Shown here one piece after another: positions 1-9,175 of a stretch of DNA of 64,000 bases. Under the pieces are notes generated by a model. It did not search any database, was not told the DNA's origin, and saw only the letters and a list, made by a program, of their open reading frames with translations. The position numbers were made by a program, and so were the translations under genes. The DNA is taken from NCBI GenBank assembly GCA_022747635.1, contig JAKTNV010000023.1, positions 7,431,348 through 7,495,347 of the forward strand, read 5' to 3'. Source of the DNA: Hetaerina americana (Eukaryota > Arthropoda > Insecta > Odonata > Calopterygidae). The first letter of the stretch is position 1, and every line of letters starts with the position of its first letter.

Positions 1-339
1 TTTGGCAAAAAGGAATTAGATGAAGTCCAGAGAAAATCCGCCGGATACGTTCAAAATTGTCATAATAAGAACACAAGTGTGACAGGTCTCTTCGGGGATT
101 TAGGATGGGAGCCACTTGAAATACGAAGAGAACAGGCGAGACTTAGACTTTTAGAAAGGTTCAGAACAAACGAGTTTGACTATGACACTGAAGGAATTAT
201 AATAGCCCCTCACTACTTAGGTAGATCAGAGCGCAAAGATAAACTAAGAGAGATAGATTCCAGGACAGAAAGGTACAAATACTCATTCTTTCCACGAACA
301 ATCATAAATCATAATAGTAAGAAACTGAAGTCACTTTAG
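1..339 (+). CDS. CR1-A ORF2, C-terminal end of reverse transcriptase protein (partial)
   Basis: Frame 1 is open from the window edge to a stop at 337-339. It reads FGKKELDEVQRKS, then a cysteine-containing linker, then LGWEPLEIRREQARLRLL and a YKYSFFPRTI motif. This is the classic C-terminal block after the RT domain in CR1/Jockey-like ORF2 proteins. The first methionine in the frame (79) is internal and not a real start; the frame begins outside the window. No break is seen. The region has no catalytic residues of its own, because EN and RT lie upstream. Closely related blocks occur at 5083-5358, 2313-2520 (minus) and 22254-22490 (minus). Confidence 0.85.
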   Translation, partial: FGKKELDEVQRKSAGYVQNCHNKNTSVTGLFGDLGWEPLEIRREQARLRLLERFRTNEFDYDTEGIIIAPHYLGRSERKDKLREIDSRTERYKYSFFPRTIINHNSKKLKSL

Positions 340-573
340 AAATATTAAATACATTGAATTTAAAAGTCGGAGCAAAGTTAAACACTGCAAAGCTGTTAGG
401 TATACTTTCAGGTGCATGGGTATGTAAGATGTAGTTTGAGTGTTTGCATGTATGTGGGGTGTAAGTGTTCATGCATCCATGTTTTTTTTGTGGATATATG
501 ATTTTGTGGTTATCCCCACACGCCCTTGCGGCGGCTTGCGGGGTATTAAGTAGATGTAGATGTAGAATAACGC
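1..573 (+). mobile_element. CR1-A non-LTR retrotransposon, 3' end (cut by window edge)
   Basis: The left edge of the window enters a CR1-type LINE inside the end of ORF2. The coding end (stop at 339) is followed by the family A 3' UTR and then the shared tail hairpin and TAGATG repeats at about 515-573. The UTR matches those of the copies at 5.36-5.63, 22.0, 35.4 and 42.3 kb. The run before the hairpin is shortened compared with other tails. Another CR1 remnant starts directly after the tail. Confidence 0.85.
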
Positions 574-1715
574 GCGAAGGAATCGCGAAGCAACCCATAC
601 GCATAAGTAGTAGAGAATCACCCAGACTAGAGGATATTCCAGCAAGGGTATTGAAATAGGTCGCGACCGAAATTGCGCCTTTTTAATACATATTTAACAA
701 ATCGATTTGAGGAAGTGTCGTTCCCCTGGAATGGAAAATAGCCAGCAATGCACCAATTTTTAAAAGCGGAAATTAACAAGACCTCGGTTATTACCGACCA
801 ATATATCAACCGCCCTCTCCTGTATAGTCTTGGAACACATTATTTTTAGTAACGTCGTGTCAGTCGTCGACACTCTCGACCTATTATCCAGCAGACAACA
901 CGGATTCAGAAAGGGGAGATGATGTGAAACGCAGTGGGGATATTTTATACGCGGCGTTCTTCAATCGGGGGAAAGAAACAAACAAGTAGATGCGATAATC
1001 CTGGATATCAAAAAGGAATATTATAAAGTCCGACACGCTAAATTGATTCATAAGTTGCCATGAAACGGAATGAACGACAAAATAATAAACAGGATTTTGT
1101 GCTTCCCCTCTGACCGCAAACAGAATGCAGTGAGTGATGGCTCAAGCTCTAATTATGTGCGAGTAACATCCGGCGTCCCACAGGGTAGTGTCATAGGACC
1201 ACTACTTTGTCTCATACACATTAATGATATCACCAGTATAATAAAAATCAGCATGAGACTCTTTGCAAATGACACTGTAATCTAAAGAGAAACAGCGAAT
1301 GACGCAGATCGTGAATCACTCAAAATTGACTTAAACAACATTCAAAAATTGTGTGAAGAATGGGGACTGGAATTAAACACGAAAAAATGTACCGTCATGC
1401 ATTTCTGAAACAATAGAAAGCACAACCAAACTTGAGGGCAAAAAAGATACGTTGCACTTCCACATAAAGATTGAGTATTTCCCGACCATGGTTTCGACGC
1501 TACGCATCATCCAAACCATGGCCGTCAATTTGTTAAATCTTTATTTGGAAGTGCAATGTTGCTTTTTTTACCCTCATCATGCAGGAATTCCGCAAAGTTA
1601 AACCTGAAAATGTTATGTTTAACAACCAAACGTTACCAACTTACACACTCGGAAGTGTTCGAATGAGCGTCGTGGATGAAGTAAAATATTTTGGGGTGAC
1701 AATTGCATGGGAAGT
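574..1715 (+). pseudogene. Degenerate CR1-like RT remnant
   Basis: Fragments of a CR1-type RT are readable in shifting frames: a DIPARVLK-like start at about 630, a QHGFRK motif near 897, a VDAIILD motif A near 985 and SGVPQGSVIGPLL (motif B) near 1168. Motif C reads FANDT instead of FADDT near 1262, followed by EEWGLELN near 1355 and an EVKYFGVT block near 1677. Many stops and frameshifts make it dead. The loss of the first catalytic Asp in FADD agrees with that. It begins directly after the tail of the preceding CR1-A and is split at 1434-1575 by a foldback element. Confidence 0.75.
1434..1575 (+). mobile_element. 142-bp foldback/MITE-like element inside CR1 remnant
   Basis: The stretch begins GAGGGCAAAAAAG and ends CTTTTTTTACCCTC. 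The two outer arms of about 40 bp are inverted copies with a few mismatches. A second inner palindrome, CCATGGTTT...AAACCATGG, lies at about 1488-1523. RT coding similarity stops at the left arm and resumes after the right arm, so this is an insertion. No coding capacity and no clear target duplication are visible. Confidence 0.65.
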
Positions 1716-1967
1716 TTCTTTATTTTACTTCAGCTAGTAAAATTTTATGCCTGAAATTCATGTGAAGGGTATTGACATTGGTTTTTGCAAATGCACGGCA
1801 TCTAGAATGGCTCGATTTTCATTCATCATTAAAGCCGTGTCAGTAGTATTCATTTTTGCTTTGTTTGGATTGATTTTCGCCTTAGAATTAAAGTGACGGG
1901 CTTTCAATTATAGTCGCCGGTACTTGAAAAAACAGGCATGTCCCCCTGTATTTCATTTACACCCGTA
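1716..1967. other. Unique AT-rich spacer
   Basis: No open frame, repeat or motif that I recognise. Confidence 0.5.
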
Positions 1968-2312
1968 TCTACATCTACATCTACTTAAGACCCCGAGCCA
2001 CCGCAAGGGGGTATGGCGGGGGGTGTTAGGATACCACCCGTAATTTAGAAAAGAAGAAAAACCGCATGCAAGAACCATAAATTCATACAACCACAAAAAA
2101 AATGCCATACATTCATGCAAGAACATTTAATTCCCACACACATGCAAACACTCAAACTACCAACTAATATACACCTGAAATTATATCTAACATCTTTGCA
2201 ATTTTAAATTTTGTTCCGACTTGTAAATTCAGTGTTATTAATATTTCTAAAGGGACTTCGGTTTCTTCCTATTATGATTTCTGATCATTCGGGGAAAGAA
2301 TGAGTATTTGTA

Positions 2313-2895
2313 TCAATCTGTACTGGAATCAATCTCTCTTATTTTATCTTTCTGGCCTGATCTACCTAAGTAGTGTGGGGCCATTACAATTCCTTCAGTG
2401 TCATAGTTAAACTCGTTTATTCTGAACCTTTCTAAAAGTCTAAGCCTCGCTTGTTCTCTCCGCACTTCAAGTGGTTCCCAGCCTAAATCCCATAAGAGAC
2501 CTGTCACACTTTTGTTCTTATCACAACTTGTGAGCCTACTTTCCGTTCCAACTACTATGTCTGCGTTTGTACTGACAAAAATATGTTCAATATCCGATAT
2601 TTTGTTAATGCTACGGTACTTTAATGTTATCATTTTAATTTGGCCAATTACTCTTTGTTTTTCGGTTTTATGTACGCTAACAAAACTGTTTTGAGACGAT
2701 TCGTGGTTAACAGAGGCAAAAGAATTACATTCACTCGCATTGCTATCTTTTATGTTTTTAGAGGCACCAATTTTATTGAATTTACGTGGGTTATATGTTG
2801 TTTTAACGAAAGGGTTTGTTTGTTCAATTTCTTTGGGGATTTGAGAGGCATAACCTGTTCTGAAGTGACAAAAAGCGCTGAATTCTACTTTATTG
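2313..2895 (-). pseudogene. CR1-A deletion ORF: ORF2 N-terminus fused to ORF2 C-terminus
   Basis: One open minus-strand frame runs from the inter-ORF region (TGYASQIPKEIEQ) into the start of the endonuclease (a degraded form of ITFNCRSIRNK, then SDIEHIFVSTNADIVVGTES). At about 2520-2525 it jumps straight to KNKSVTGLLWDLGWEPLEVRR, the C-terminal block. Compared with the 43.1 kb copy (EN start) and the 35-37 kb copy (RT), the rest of EN and the whole RT domain are gone, yet the frame is kept. It stops at 2313, short of the usual YKYSFF end. It cannot support retrotransposition by itself. The apparent ATG at 2909 lies in the neighbouring CR1-B, so no real start is known. Confidence 0.75.
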
Positions 2896-3585
2896 ACTCC
2901 TACATACATTGGTCGCTTGGATCATGCATATAAAATTCGGGAAATAGATGCCAGAACTAGCCGACTCAAGGACTCCTTTTTCCCACGGAAAATACGGGAT
3001 AGCAACCGCAGGGTTATAGATAGCAAAATTCCACTTGCCACCCTCAGCGTCTAAAAAATAATTAGTTCTATTTAAATGCATGCTCTTCCAATAACCCCGT
3101 GTGTTTTGTTATCATAACCCAATTTATCCGAATGACCTCATTAGTGTTCTGTTCATCTGTTTTTAAGTCTCCCTTTCAATCCCTCGTCACTCTTTCAATC
3201 CCTCGGAGGAAATTCCTGCTACCTGCAACGTTGGGTCGCATTCCCTGTGTTTTACAGACTCTTTGGGGGTAGAGTGTTCCGTGGTGCATTTTCATGTGGT
3301 AGTGATGTTTCAATTTCTTGCTTGTTGTGTCCTGGCTTCCGTGTTGTAGGATGGCTTTCGTGCTGCATCACGGGGTGCAGTTTTTTAGTTGTTTTGCGGT
3401 ATATGAGTTTGCATGAGTATTGGATGAAGGGATTTTTGCATGAGTGTGTGCGCTGCTGTGGGTGTAATTTTCCGTGTTGTTTTTTTGCATGTGGTATTTT
3501 TCCTTTCTACGGTTGGTGACCTAACACCCCCCGCCACACGCCCTTGCGGCGGCTTGCGGGGTATTATGTAGATGTAGATGTAGAT
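2896..3585 (+). mobile_element. CR1-B element, 5'-truncated, nested in CR1-A
   Basis: It starts within the ORF2 C-terminus, readable as GRLDHAYKIREIDARTSRL then KDSFFPRKIRD at about 2910-3000. Next comes the long family B 3' UTR, which matches the copies at 8.1, 11.7, 37.8 and 45.4 kb. It ends in the tail hairpin (3529-3561) and TAGATG repeats (3569-3584). A short TTTAT-like duplication may flank it. The opposite-strand reading of the UTR contains open frames that I regard as accidental. Confidence 0.85.
3511..3585 (+). repeat. Shared CR1 3' tail: nested hairpin plus (TAGATG)n (type example)
   Basis: The outer stem is CCCCGC (3529-3534) with GCGGGG (3556-3561). The inner stem is CGCC/GGCG around a CTTGC loop. 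TATTATG and the TAGATG repeats follow. The same module ends CR1 families A, B, C and D in this window. In CR1/RTE biology the 3' RNA end is what the RT recognises to start target-primed synthesis; applying that role here is inference. Confidence 0.85.
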
Positions 3586-3626
3586 TTATCCCAATAAATG
3601 ACCTACGATCTTGCCTACCAGCTATG

Positions 3627-4622
3627 CTAAACCCTCGAAACGTGTTCGTGTAACCTACGCGCTACCAACTGCGATGCCTCGGCAGTATAATGGACCCCGG
3701 AGCGATTAAGGGGTACCCGACACGATGAGAGGACAGGCCTCAGATCAACGAAGTCCGCTTCGATTTCCCAGCAAAATCCCAGCAATCTCTGATTTAATCC
3801 CTCAATTCGGCTCCAAACGAGCCTTCCGCGGTCTATACGCGGCACAATACTACATATACTTAATTTAATTGGGACCTTTAACTCTTCCTCGACTCGTTTC
3901 ACCTTCGAGTGCATCTCCTTAAAGGAGCGCAGGATCTTTTCAGACCCACGTTCCGAGGCGTCGTTTGTCCCGACATGAGCCACAATGCGTAGCTTGGAGC
4001 AGCCCGTATTACCGACGGCCGCCTTCACCGCCAGCGCTGCCTGGACCAGTACGACAAGAATCCAACACCTCCCTCCTGTTGGAATCTGCGGCGCAGCGGA
4101 TTCATTATACGCCGGACATAAGAAACTGCCTAATATAACGGTTCCCTCCCTTCCCGACCTCTGATGCCTTACCCTAGGTAGTGCCCTCGGAGTAGGGGTA
4201 GGGGCTGCAGGTACGGTGGTGCTGTCATCCGACAGCACCTGGTACCTGTTGGAGACGGGGATAGTATCTGCCTCCGCAGAGTCCAATCCTCGCCGCAGCG
4301 TTACCTTCCCCTTGCCCCGAGAGACGACCCTCCAATCGTTCGACTTACGGACATGAGACACTCCATAGTTGAGAGATGGGACACGAGGTGGGTCTCTAAT
4401 CGCCCAGCCACGTGTGGAATTCGGACGAATCCGTGCATCCCAATGGGCGTGGTGGGTTTTCGTATTCCCACCCCGAGCACCATCCCTCTTGAGGGGAGCC
4501 CTCCGGCCGGCGATCTCCGATCGAAGCTCCCGCACCATTCTCTCCAGCATGAAGTACGGGCTCTTAAAGCCGCGCATTCGCCAGTGCCTTCGAGCATGGC
4601 AACAGGATCCTAGATGCAGCAT
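3627..4622 (-). pseudogene. CR1-A ORF1, SGNH-esterase-domain protein
   Basis: This is a 331-codon minus-strand frame. The N-terminal half is basic, with a VVSRGKGK segment near residue 110 and a YQVLSDDS linker. The C-terminal half holds the esterase-like domain: VILGS (block I, near 170), HVGTNDA (block III) and SGVHYTAEASQLV (His block) near the end. CR1-family ORF1 proteins are known to carry such an SGNH/GDSL esterase. The copy at 43.9 kb reads VILGSSFVRR here. In this copy a one-base insertion shifts the frame just after VILGS and a later indel restores it, so the catalytic-Ser block is scrambled. The usual Asp three residues before the His is not seen in either copy. It ends at a stop at 3627, followed by the inter-ORF region. 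Confidence 0.8.
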
Positions 4623-5078
4623 CCTAATTTAACCACCGAGTTCCCAACAAAAGCTAACCTGTATACACTGTGCTAAATTTTCTAAAAGGGGTTAGCTAAA
4701 TTTAGCTCAATCAATAAGTTACGCTTTGGAATTGAATATGAAGCCTGAGCGGAAAAAACGATGCTTGAGTAAGGTCTTGTTTTCAGAGGACTTAAAAAAA
4801 GTAAAAAAAAGCAAAGCACTCACCGATAACCAATCAGAGTCGAAGGAAAAAAACCACCACTATCCACTAAAATAAATTACTACTACCACACACTGCGGTT
4901 AACAAACCACAAACAAAATGAAAACTATATAAACTAAGCAATGTATACGTTGACACTACACTTCACCAAAACCAAAAGCACCAAGAATCAAGCTGGCAGG
5001 CAGGTAGCCTCTGGTGGGTCAAACCGGTTCTCAGGAGCACTCAGTAGGCAGGTCCGCTCAGGTTGAGGGCGCGAGAGA
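4623..5078 (-). promoter_or_regulatory. CR1-A 5' UTR (probable internal promoter region)
   Basis: The sequence upstream of ORF1 is non-coding and closely matches 44461-44935. Both copies end at the same point. LINE 5' UTRs normally carry the internal promoter, but no specific promoter motif is clear here. Confidence 0.6.
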
Positions 5079-5636
5079 GAATGATAAGAACACAAGTGTG
5101 ACAGGTCTCTTATGGGATTTAGGCTGGGAACCACTTGAAGTGCGGAGAGAACAAGCGAGGCTTAGACTTTTAGAAAGGTTCAGAACAAACGAGTTTAACT
5201 ATGACACTGAAGGAATTGTAATGGCCCCACACTACTTAGGTAGATCAGGCCAGAAAGATAAAATAAGAGAGATTGATTCCAGTACAGATAGATACAAACA
5301 CTCATTTGTTTCCCGAACAATCAGAAATCATAATAGTAAGAAACTGATGTCACTTTAGAAATATTAAAAACATTGAATTTACGAGTCGGAGCAAAGTTAA
5401 ACCTAGCAAAGCTGTTAGGTATACTTTCAGGAGCATGTGTATGTAAGATGTTGTTTGAGTGTTTGCATGTGTGTGGGGTGTAAGTGTTCTTGCATGAATG
5501 TATGCCATGATTTTTTGTGGATGTATGAATTTGTGGTTCTTGCATGCGGCTTTTTTCTTAATTACGGGTGGTGTCCTAACACCACCCGCCACTCGCCCTT
5601 GCGGCGGCTTGCGGTGTATTAAGTAGATGTAGATGT
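5079..5636 (+). mobile_element. CR1-A 3' fragment, head-to-head with the CR1-A on the other strand
   Basis: It begins exactly where the minus-strand CR1-A 5' end stops, with ATGA shared by both sides. It runs through the ORF2 C-terminus, 3' UTR and tail (about 5575-5636). Its coding part is nearly identical to that of the minus-strand partner, including GLLWDLGWEPLEVRR and the EGIVMAPHYLGRSGQKDKI stretch, and is closer to it than to any other copy in the window. Confidence 0.8.
5083..5358 (+). pseudogene. CR1-A ORF2 C-terminal fragment fused to inverted 5' UTR
   Basis: The open frame 5014-5358 starts in the complement of the neighbouring 5' UTR (MGQTGSQEHSVGRSAQVEG) and continues without a stop into DKNTSVTGLLWDLGWEPL. 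It ends with a variant of the usual block, YKHSFVSRTIRNHNSK. The fusion is a by-product of the head-to-head junction. Only the ORF2 C-terminal block is present, without EN or RT, so no enzymatic function is expected. Confidence 0.75.
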
Positions 5637-7039
5637 AAAAATTTAATACTTCACACGACCACCATGTTTTGCGATGCTGCGCTTCATCAACAGGTGACAT
5701 ACATGGCACATTTTCCAACTTATATATTCTGGCTCCAAGAGGGGAGGAAGGTTTGGGGGAGTGAGGGAGAGGGGGTAAGTTGATTACTGTTGCAGCAACC
5801 TATTAGTGAGCTAGGGGAGGGGGAGGGTATGTATTCGATGGCTTCTGGCTCAACTTTGTGGGAGTTTATGTTGATTAAATGAAGAACGATATGCATCCCT
5901 CCACCGTTCTTAGAAAGAGCAGCGGAAAAAACACATTTTGTTCTTCATTTAATGAGAGGGGGGTGTTTCTCCGCAATGGTTTGGCCTTCATTAACGGAAG
6001 GTCGATGGTCATCACTGCCTTGGTGGGGGCGGGGTTGGTGCGGGAAGATATTGGCGTCTTTTAGGAATTTTCGGAGGGGGAACGTGAGTGGCATAATGTC
6101 TCATTGACCACCCCTCATACCTGTCGGAGTGTAAGTTACCTGTCGAGTAACATGCAATTTTGACGTCCCATGCCTGCCTATGCCCTAAGCATAACCTGCT
6201 ATGGGATGAGTCATTTCTAGCCGTACAATTTTTGGTGGCATGCATGGAACAATTTAAATATTGCTAAAGAAGTTACTAGCATTAACAATGAATGGCAACA
6301 ATGCTTTCCGAAGGAAACAAACTCCGGTATTCCCCCATGAAACTTGTGCGTGTCGACCTTAGGAGAACAGCATAAAAAGATATGGCAATTGCCCTCGATT
6401 GGATAACAAGAGGTTCAAAGACGCGATAAGAAAATTTCGCCTTTTCATTTTCTTGCTCAGAAGTGGCCTGGCTGATAAATACTATATGCCTCCGTGGAGG
6501 TCACGCGGCGATAGAACGTTGATGTAATTGATGTACATAGGAGATACACTTCACGACATCCAAACCCCGGACTGCATCGCAGCGAACGAAGTGTCTTTCA
6601 ACTAAGTTTACTGTGGAGTGTCCCATGTCTGCATATCGAATTGAATGTATAGTCTCGTTGAAAACAATTAAAATGTTGACCCGTTCACCCGTGAGAAATA
6701 TATTGCCTTGATTCCATAATTTATTATCTTCCTTTCCTTTTAATAAATATTGGCATAATCATTTCAACACTCTCATCTGAAGATTAGTTGACTGTGTTTA
6801 TCTAATGCCAATTCTCTTATTCCCTAGTAGGTTTTCTCCTAATTTCGATCTTCGGCATGCCGTATAGTGTTCCTTGACAATCCTCTTCGCATTCCCCGTC
6901 TATTCTCCATTCTTCTATGGCAACTTGCCATTATTCCACGAAGAATATGAGTACGTATTAACCTTAGAAACTTGGAAAAAATGCCCTGTTCCGATTTTTA
7001 TGAAAGATAATTCTTCCTCTTCTCCCTCGAAGCACGAGA
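5637..7039. other. Unique sequence, no gene recognised
   Basis: There is a purine-rich stretch at about 5730-5840. The rest has no long open frame and no repeat that I can match elsewhere in the window. Confidence 0.5.
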
Positions 7040-7323
7040 TTGCCTTATCCGAATGGGCACCCTAATGAAGTATGGTGCCAGGGAGGCCTAAGGATGGAAT
7101 TGGATCCGGAATATTTGAGTTTCCTCCAACGGTCAATAATGTTCGTGGCACGGACCACCTCAAGCCGTTCGAATTCCCTTTCCGACGGCTCCACTACGTT
7201 GGAGCGGGTTCGATCCTTTTGGATGGAGGCCAGCCAGCGCAGGCCCGCGAACTGCACCGCGAGCCGCGCTCGAATGTTTACTTTCGGGACACCTTCATCA
7301 AAAATATTAATGTAAAAAATGAA
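7040..7323. other. Unidentified stretch open in three overlapping frames
   Basis: Two plus-strand frames (7040-7315 and 7072-7362) and one minus-strand frame (7045-7398) are open across a GC-richer block. The minus frame reads RARLAVQFAGLRWLASIQKD and then FERLEVVRATNIIDRWRK; one plus frame reads MELDPEYLSFLQRSIMFVAR. I do not recognise any of them. It ends where a foldback element begins. It could be an exon or retrocopy fragment, or only GC-driven openness. Confidence 0.3.
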
Positions 7324-7565
7324 ATTCGTTGTCTCAGGCGCAACTTTATGGAATGTGCATAACATAATGAAGTGCAATAATTTACTTTGTAATTTCACAC
7401 ACTTTATTCAACCTCCCTCTCCGACCAACCCCCCCCTCCTTTGATCAGAAGGTATATATAGCAAGTTTGCTTCCATGAGGACCACCTGATGATGACGTTC
7501 AACGTAGAAACCTGGGTCGTGTTTTTAAATAAAGTGTGTGGAATTACAAAGTAAATTATTTCATT
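7324..7565 (+). mobile_element. Penelope-like foldback fragment with hammerhead-like motif
   Basis: The head attcgttgtctc is shared with the element at 29081. It is followed by two inverted arms of about 35 bp (about 7377-7415 and 7527-7565) that contain TTTGTAATT and GGAATTACAAAGT. The loop between them holds a possible hammerhead core. CR1 RT coding follows on the right. Penelope-like elements are known to carry hammerhead motifs and short inverted end extensions; assigning this copy to them is inference. Confidence 0.45.
7486..7519 (+). ncRNA. Possible minimal type I hammerhead ribozyme
   Basis: The core CTGATGA (7486-7492) is followed by a small stem (ACGT/ACGT with a TCA loop and a bulge), then GAAA (7507-7510), a tiny stem III ACC/GGT and a GTC cleavage triplet ending at about 7518. 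The CAC before the core can pair with the GTG after the triplet as stem I. The stem II register is imperfect. Confidence 0.4.
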
Positions 7566-7885
7566 TCAATAGCAAAAACCAAGTCCCTCACACTAATGAA
7601 GAGATTATGACCAACTTATTGTTGCCCCAGGGAGAAATTGCCATACAGCTCAGAAATATAAAAACACACAAAGCCCCTGGTCCGGGAGAAATCCTCAAAG
7701 GAAAGCGCAAGAACTTTGGGAAAGCATCGAAAACCTTTTTTAAAACATTTTGTTAGTTGATAGAGTGAGGCCCAGTACCTCGCAATAAGCTCGCTCACTT
7801 AACATCTCTCTCTGACGATAGGGAGAAACCCATTTATTACAGACCGATCTCTTCAACATCGATATCCTTTTTGCAAAATAATGGT
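7566..7885 (+). pseudogene. CR1-like RT remnant
   Basis: Broken frames resemble the start of a CR1 RT: NEEIMTNLLLPQGEIAIQL then APGPGEI (the usual G-P-(D/E)-(E)-I-P position), and further on EKPIYYRPISSTSIS. Several frameshifts and stops lie between them. It is disrupted on the left by the foldback element. Confidence 0.6.
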
Positions 7886-7943
7886 GTTTCTCCGCAGAAC
7901 ATAATTTGGCGTCACTATAATGGGTTTAATAAAAGTAGTCATA

Positions 7944-8048
7944 AATACCCAACGATCCACCAAATATGTGCATGGCAGGAAGTGGAAGCACCAGCACCAG
8001 ATGGGGCTGGCACCCCCCTTCACGGGAAAAACAAACACACTTCGGTCA
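7944..8048 (-). repeat. Diverged CR1-type 3' tail (second tail variant)
   Basis: The minus-strand sequence resembles the tail near 59320-59395 (cgatccaccaaa...tgtg..tggcag) and can be aligned to the standard CR1 tail. It directly abuts the CR1-B tail at 8050. Confidence 0.45.
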
Positions 8049-8049
8049 A

Positions 8050-9175
8050 TATATTCATCTACATCTCATCTACATAATACCCCGCAAGCCGCCGCAAGGG
8101 CGTGTGGCGGGGGGTGTTAGGTCACCCACCGTAAAAAGGAACAATACCACATGCAAAACCGCAACGTGGAATATTACACCCACAGCAGCGCACACACTCA
8201 TGCAAAAATCCCTTCATGCAACACTCATGCAAACATATATGCCATAAATCAACAAACAACTGCACCCCAGGATGCAGCACGACAGCCATCCCAAACACGC
8301 AAGCCAGGACACAACAAGCAAGAATGTGAAACCGAACCACCGCATGAACATACACCACAAAACACTCTACCCCCCGAGGAGACTGTAAAAGGCAGGGAAT
8401 TCGACCCAACGTTGCAGGTAGCAGGAATTTCCTCCGAGGGATTGAAAGAGTGACGAGGGATTGAAAGGGAGACTTAAAAACAGATGAACAGAACACTAAT
8501 GAGGTCATTCGGATAAAATGGGTTATGATAACAAAACACACGAGGTTATTGGAAGAGCATGCATTTAAGTAGAACTAATTATTCCCTAGACGCTGAGGGT
8601 GGCAAGTGGAATTTTTACTGTCTATAACCCAGCAGTTGCTATCCCGTATTGTCCGTGGGAAGAAGGAGTCCTTGAGTCGGCTAGTTCTGGCATCTATTTC
8701 CCGAATTTTATACGCATGATCCAAGCGACCAATGTGTGTAGGAGTACGAATAATTTGCGAGACCTCGGTGCTGAAACATCTGAATCGGATCTGAATTTAT
8801 TTAATAACTTCAATCTTGCATTGAATCGTCTCTCTTCTAATGATTCTCACCCCAACTCCATAAGCATTTCAGTGACACTTAGCGTTTTATCGTAAGAATA
8901 TTTTACAAAACGGGCTGCCCGGCGTTGAACCTTCTCAGTTTCCCGAATGAGGCCTTTTTCACTCGGATCCCACACGCTGCATGCGTATTCTAAATGAGGC
9001 CTTACAAGAGCGTGGTAACAACGTTCCTTGACCTTCGAGTCACTTTTGCCGACAATTCCAATCCCAATTTTTTATATGCTTGACCACAGACTTTACGTAT
9101 GTGAGTCCCCCGAGTTAAGTCTTTTGTGAATGTAACACCGTATCAACTACTGCTAGGTCAACTCCAGCACCTGCC
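8050..9175 (-). mobile_element. CR1-B element, 5'-truncated, minus strand
   Basis: The tail lies at 8052-8120, the family B 3' UTR at 8120-8590 and the degenerate ORF2 C-terminus at 8600-9175. On the minus strand the readable pieces are AGVDLAVVDTV (near 9160), RPHLEYACSVWDPSEK (near 8970-9000) and GRLDHAYKIREIDARTS (near 8700). Numerous stops show it is dead. RTE sequence on the same strand begins directly at its 5' edge. Confidence 0.8.

Larger units (their letters stand above)
1968..5078 (-). mobile_element. CR1-A element with intact 5' end, internal ORF2 deletion, CR1-B nested inside
   Basis: Reading the minus strand from 5078: 5' UTR, ORF1 (4622-3627), inter-ORF region, ORF2 start, then a jump to the ORF2 C-terminus, 3' UTR and shared tail (1968-2035). 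CR1-A sequence breaks at 2895 (ctactttatt) and resumes at 3586 (ttatcccaata). The uninterrupted copy near 43430 reads straight through this point, so the intervening CR1-B is an insertion. The right end stops at gagagagaatga, exactly where the 42.2-44.9 kb copy also diverges, which marks the family's 5' terminus. Most of EN and all of RT are missing. Confidence 0.8.

Noticed and set aside
3586..5636. Classical twin-priming inversion of one CR1-A
   Set aside because: The inverted part continues past the nested CR1-B to its own 3' tail at 1968, so it is not an inverted 5' segment of the plus-strand copy.
8122..8541. 139-codon minus-strand frame rich in Cys and Val
   Set aside because: Falls in the CR1-B 3' UTR, which varies between copies by indels; not coding.
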